From: Acidimicrobiales bacterium
Lineage (GTDB): Bacteria > Actinomycetota > Acidimicrobiia > Acidimicrobiales > JABEUL01
DNA: 7,298 nucleotides
NCBI GenBank assembly: GCA_027451605.1
Contig: DAIDJA010000084.1
Coordinates: 1 to 7,298 of the forward strand
Direction: 5' to 3'
Numbering within the stretch: position 1 is the first letter of the stretch; each line of letters begins with the position of its first letter. The notes beneath the pieces are model-generated. The model saw only the letters and a program-made list of their open reading frames with translations, was not told the origin of the DNA and ran no database searches. This document shows, piece by piece, positions 5,623-7,298 of the stretch. The position numbers and the translations under genes were made by a program.

Positions 5623-6648
5623 ATGATACAGATCAGAACGGATAAGTTAGATTACAAATCAATTGCCTTAAAGATATTGGGAGTAATTTGGTTCGCCGAT
5701 GGATTACTTCAACTTCAACCGTATATGTTTTCCAAGAAATTTGCCACCGACATGCTTGCCGGTACTGCCCAAGGTCAACCTCATTTTGTGGAATCCACCG
5801 TAACCGGCATCGCAAACTTCCTAACTCCACATATAGCTATCTGGAACGCACTTTTTGCAATAATTCAGCTAGCCATTGGGCTGGGAATTTTGTATAAGAG
5901 AACAGTTAAATTATCACTTTTAGTATCGTTTGCGTGGGTTTTCGGCGTTTGGTGGTTCGGTGAAGCCTTCGGGCAGGTATTTAGCGGAAACGCAACATTG
6001 CTCACCGGTGCACCGGGGGCAGTTTTGCTGTACGGGTTGATAGGTCTAATACTTTGGCCGAGGACAAATGAGCACATCGAGTCGGAACGATTCGGACAAG
6101 AAAGTGATAGTCCCAATAAGATGTTTTCGATCAGTTCCCAAAGCGTACTTAACGAGATGGCAATTAAACTAATGTGGATGCTGGTTTGGGTTATTGACGG
6201 TGTGCTTCAGTTTTTACCTTCCAATTCCGGTAAGGGGGACCTTGTTAATTTGCTACAAAATCAAGCCGGAGGCGAACCCGGATTTTTTGCATTTATGAAT
6301 AATCATCTGGCATCCCTAGTGCAAAATCATGGCGTTCAGGTGGCGATTGCTATGGGGATATTGGAAATTATAATCGGAGTCGGGGTATTTTTAAAGAGGC
6401 AGAACTACTTTGTAATCACAGGGCTGATATTTTCACTGGTGGTTTGGATTGGAGTTCAGGATATGGGTGGAATCTTTACGGGTCAGGGAACGGATCCGAA
6501 TCTGGGACTACTCTTGGCATTATTCGCATTCTGTTTGATTAGCTTCAAGGTTCAGAGGCCGGAAGCTACGGTAGATAATACCGTAAATCTTGAGGCTACG
6601 GGACAAAGAGGACTTGCCGGAAAGATATCTTTTAAAAATGCAAATTAA
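5623..6648 (+). CDS. Internally duplicated polytopic membrane protein, DoxX/DoxD-like in appearance
   Basis: A 341-residue membrane protein made of two similar halves of about 130 residues (roughly 16-146 and 180-308), each with about four hydrophobic segments. Matching landmarks are WFADGLLQLQP (23-33) and WVIDGVLQFLP (189-199); IIQLAIGLGILYKR (80-93) and ILEIIIGVGVFLKR (246-259); and FGQVFSGNATLLTGAPG (116-132) and MGGIFTGQGTDPNLG (281-295). A hydrophilic linker (147-178) joins the halves. The repeated W-x2-DG-x-LQ and small four-helix units resemble DoxX/DoxD-type proteins, some of which act with quinone-linked thiosulfate oxidation, but I cannot confirm membership. AAGGAGGA at 5609-5616 is a strong ribosome binding site. 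As the last gene before the operon terminator, it may be a membrane partner, assembly factor or copper-related protein for the complex; function is unknown. Confidence 0.85.
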   Translation: MIQIRTDKLDYKSIALKILGVIWFADGLLQLQPYMFSKKFATDMLAGTAQGQPHFVESTVTGIANFLTPHIAIWNALFAIIQLAIGLGILYKRTVKLSLLVSFAWVFGVWWFGEAFGQVFSGNATLLTGAPGAVLLYGLIGLILWPRTNEHIESERFGQESDSPNKMFSISSQSVLNEMAIKLMWMLVWVIDGVLQFLPSNSGKGDLVNLLQNQAGGEPGFFAFMNNHLASLVQNHGVQVAIAMGILEIIIGVGVFLKRQNYFVITGLIFSLVVWIGVQDMGGIFTGQGTDPNLGLLLALFAFCLISFKVQRPEATVDNTVNLEATGQRGLAGKISFKNAN

Positions 6649-6740
6649 GCGTCATCCTAAATTTCCAAATGTAATTAATAGTACCGCTTATTCTATTTGA
6701 AACTTTGGTAATCTGAGTGCTGGGTACTTAAGAAATTGAG

Positions 6741-6776
6741 GTACACGATCAACGTGAGATTGAATCGGTACTTTTT
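6741..6776 (+). terminator. Intrinsic terminator closing the operon
   Basis: The arm at 6741-6752 (GTACACGATCAA) pairs with 6760-6771 (TTGAATCGGTAC) over 11 base pairs with single-base bulges at A6745 and A6763 and a 7-base loop. It is followed at once by TTTTT at 6772-6776. The T tract is on the plus strand, so it serves the operon ending at 6648. It lies just before the stop of the converging minus-strand gene and may also limit read-through into that gene. Confidence 0.72.
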
Positions 6777-6786
6777 GAAATCTGCT

Positions 6787-7298
6787 CTATTTAGAAGTTA
6801 TCGTAATTTTATAAAGTTCAATTTTTTGAGTAGGGGTTCCGCTTTGGGTTCCCAGAGCATTAATTGACGTAACTACGTTCATTCCTTCGTTGGGACTGTT
6901 ATTTGTAACCACGTTTCCGAATATCGTATAGTCTTCTGATCCGGGTGAAGCTATATCGCTGTCGAGTACTTGGGCTCCGTTTTGTGAATCAACTATAAAG
7001 AATTGAGAACCTCCCGAGTGACCCGCACCGGTATTTGCCATTGCAATTTGACCAGGAGCATACGGGGTTTTGTCCGAACTTCCGGTAGGATACTCATCGG
7101 GAATCGTATATCCGGGACCTCCGTTACCCAATCCGGTGGGGCTTCCTCCCTGATCCATGAAATTCGGAATAACTCTGTGAAAGATTGTTCCGTCATAGTA
7201 GTGATAACAGGCTAAAAATACAAAGTTGTTAACGGTCTGAGGAGCCTGGGCCGGATTAAGTTGAATCTTAATATCTCCCAAATTAGTTTGGAAATTGG
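6787..7298 (-). CDS. Cyclophilin-type peptidyl-prolyl cis-trans isomerase, 5' end outside window
   Basis: The minus-strand frame ends in TAG at 6789-6787 and stays open to the right edge (...NFQTNLGDIKIQ), so the true start and any signal sequence or membrane anchor are beyond 7298; a TTG at 7281 lies inside the domain and is not a likely start. Cyclophilin hallmarks are APQTVNNFVFLA, DGTIFHRVIPNFMDQGG (with the catalytic Arg of FHRV and the F-M-x-Q of the active site), GNGGPGYTIPDE and ANTGAGHSGGSQFFI. The region aligning with the Trp/His part of human CypA reads DYTIFGNVV, as in many bacterial forms. It catalyses proline isomerisation during protein folding. It converges on the copper operon and is probably not co-regulated with it. 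Confidence 0.93.
   Translation of the reverse strand, partial: NFQTNLGDIKIQLNPAQAPQTVNNFVFLACYHYYDGTIFHRVIPNFMDQGGSPTGLGNGGPGYTIPDEYPTGSSDKTPYAPGQIAMANTGAGHSGGSQFFIVDSQNGAQVLDSDIASPGSEDYTIFGNVVTNNSPNEGMNVVTSINALGTQSGTPTQKIELYKITITSK

Noticed and set aside
6681..6773. Long-range pairing of AGTACCG near 6681 with CGGTACT near 6766
   Set aside because: The loop is about 80 bases, and the nearer hairpin at 6741-6771 is longer and directly precedes the T tract.
7279..7281. TTG at 7281 as start of the cyclophilin gene
   Set aside because: The open frame continues to the window edge with residues typical of the first cyclophilin strand (FQTNLGDIKIQ), so the gene starts outside the window.

Overview
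The window looks like part of a moderately low-G+C bacterial chromosome, probably from an actinobacterium or another monoderm. The reasons are several copper lipoproteins with clear lipoboxes, a Tat-exported iron-sulfur protein, strong Shine-Dalgarno sites, GTG/TTG starts, and an actinobacterial-style exported cyclophilin. No CXXCH haem-binding motif appears in any predicted protein, so electron carriage here seems to rest on copper and Fe-S centres. The taxonomic guess is inference only.

Layout. Bases 1-152 are the 3' end of a cupredoxin lipoprotein gene, closed by a 10-bp-stem terminator. An AT-rich stretch of about 660 bases follows with no convincing gene but with weak promoter-like and inverted-repeat signals. 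A compact plus-strand operon then runs from 876 to 6648: cupredoxin lipoprotein A (876-1520); cupredoxin lipoprotein B (TTG start 1510, in-frame UGA at 2065, reading frame to 2142); a Tat-exported protein with four [4Fe-4S] sites (2142-2984); an ActC/PsrC/NrfD-type ten-helix membrane subunit (3010-4479); a signal-peptide, single-anchor membrane protein of unknown function (4482-5102); a smaller cupredoxin lipoprotein C (5095-5583); and an internally duplicated polytopic membrane protein (5623-6648). Most junctions overlap or are very short. A bulged-stem terminator with a T5 tract (6741-6776) closes the operon. A minus-strand cyclophilin gene, incomplete at its 5' end, converges from the right edge.

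How the genes may work together. The Fe-S subunit and NrfD-type subunit form the usual electron-transfer and quinone-reacting pair of the Psr/Nrf/alternative complex III superfamily, but no molybdopterin subunit or cytochrome c gene is present in the window. Instead the operon carries membrane-anchored cupredoxins. The simplest reading is an extracytoplasmic module that moves electrons between the quinone pool and copper proteins, perhaps feeding a terminal oxidase or taking electrons from an external donor. The direction and the substrate cannot be read from the sequence.

The most striking feature is in cupredoxin B. A UGA codon sits exactly where its paralogues have the second cysteine of the C-x3-C copper-site motif. 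The frame then continues for 24 codons of well-conserved protein to a TAA overlapping the ATG of the Fe-S gene. This could be a selenocysteine-containing cupredoxin, a very recent nonsense mutation, or a sequence error; the window alone cannot decide.
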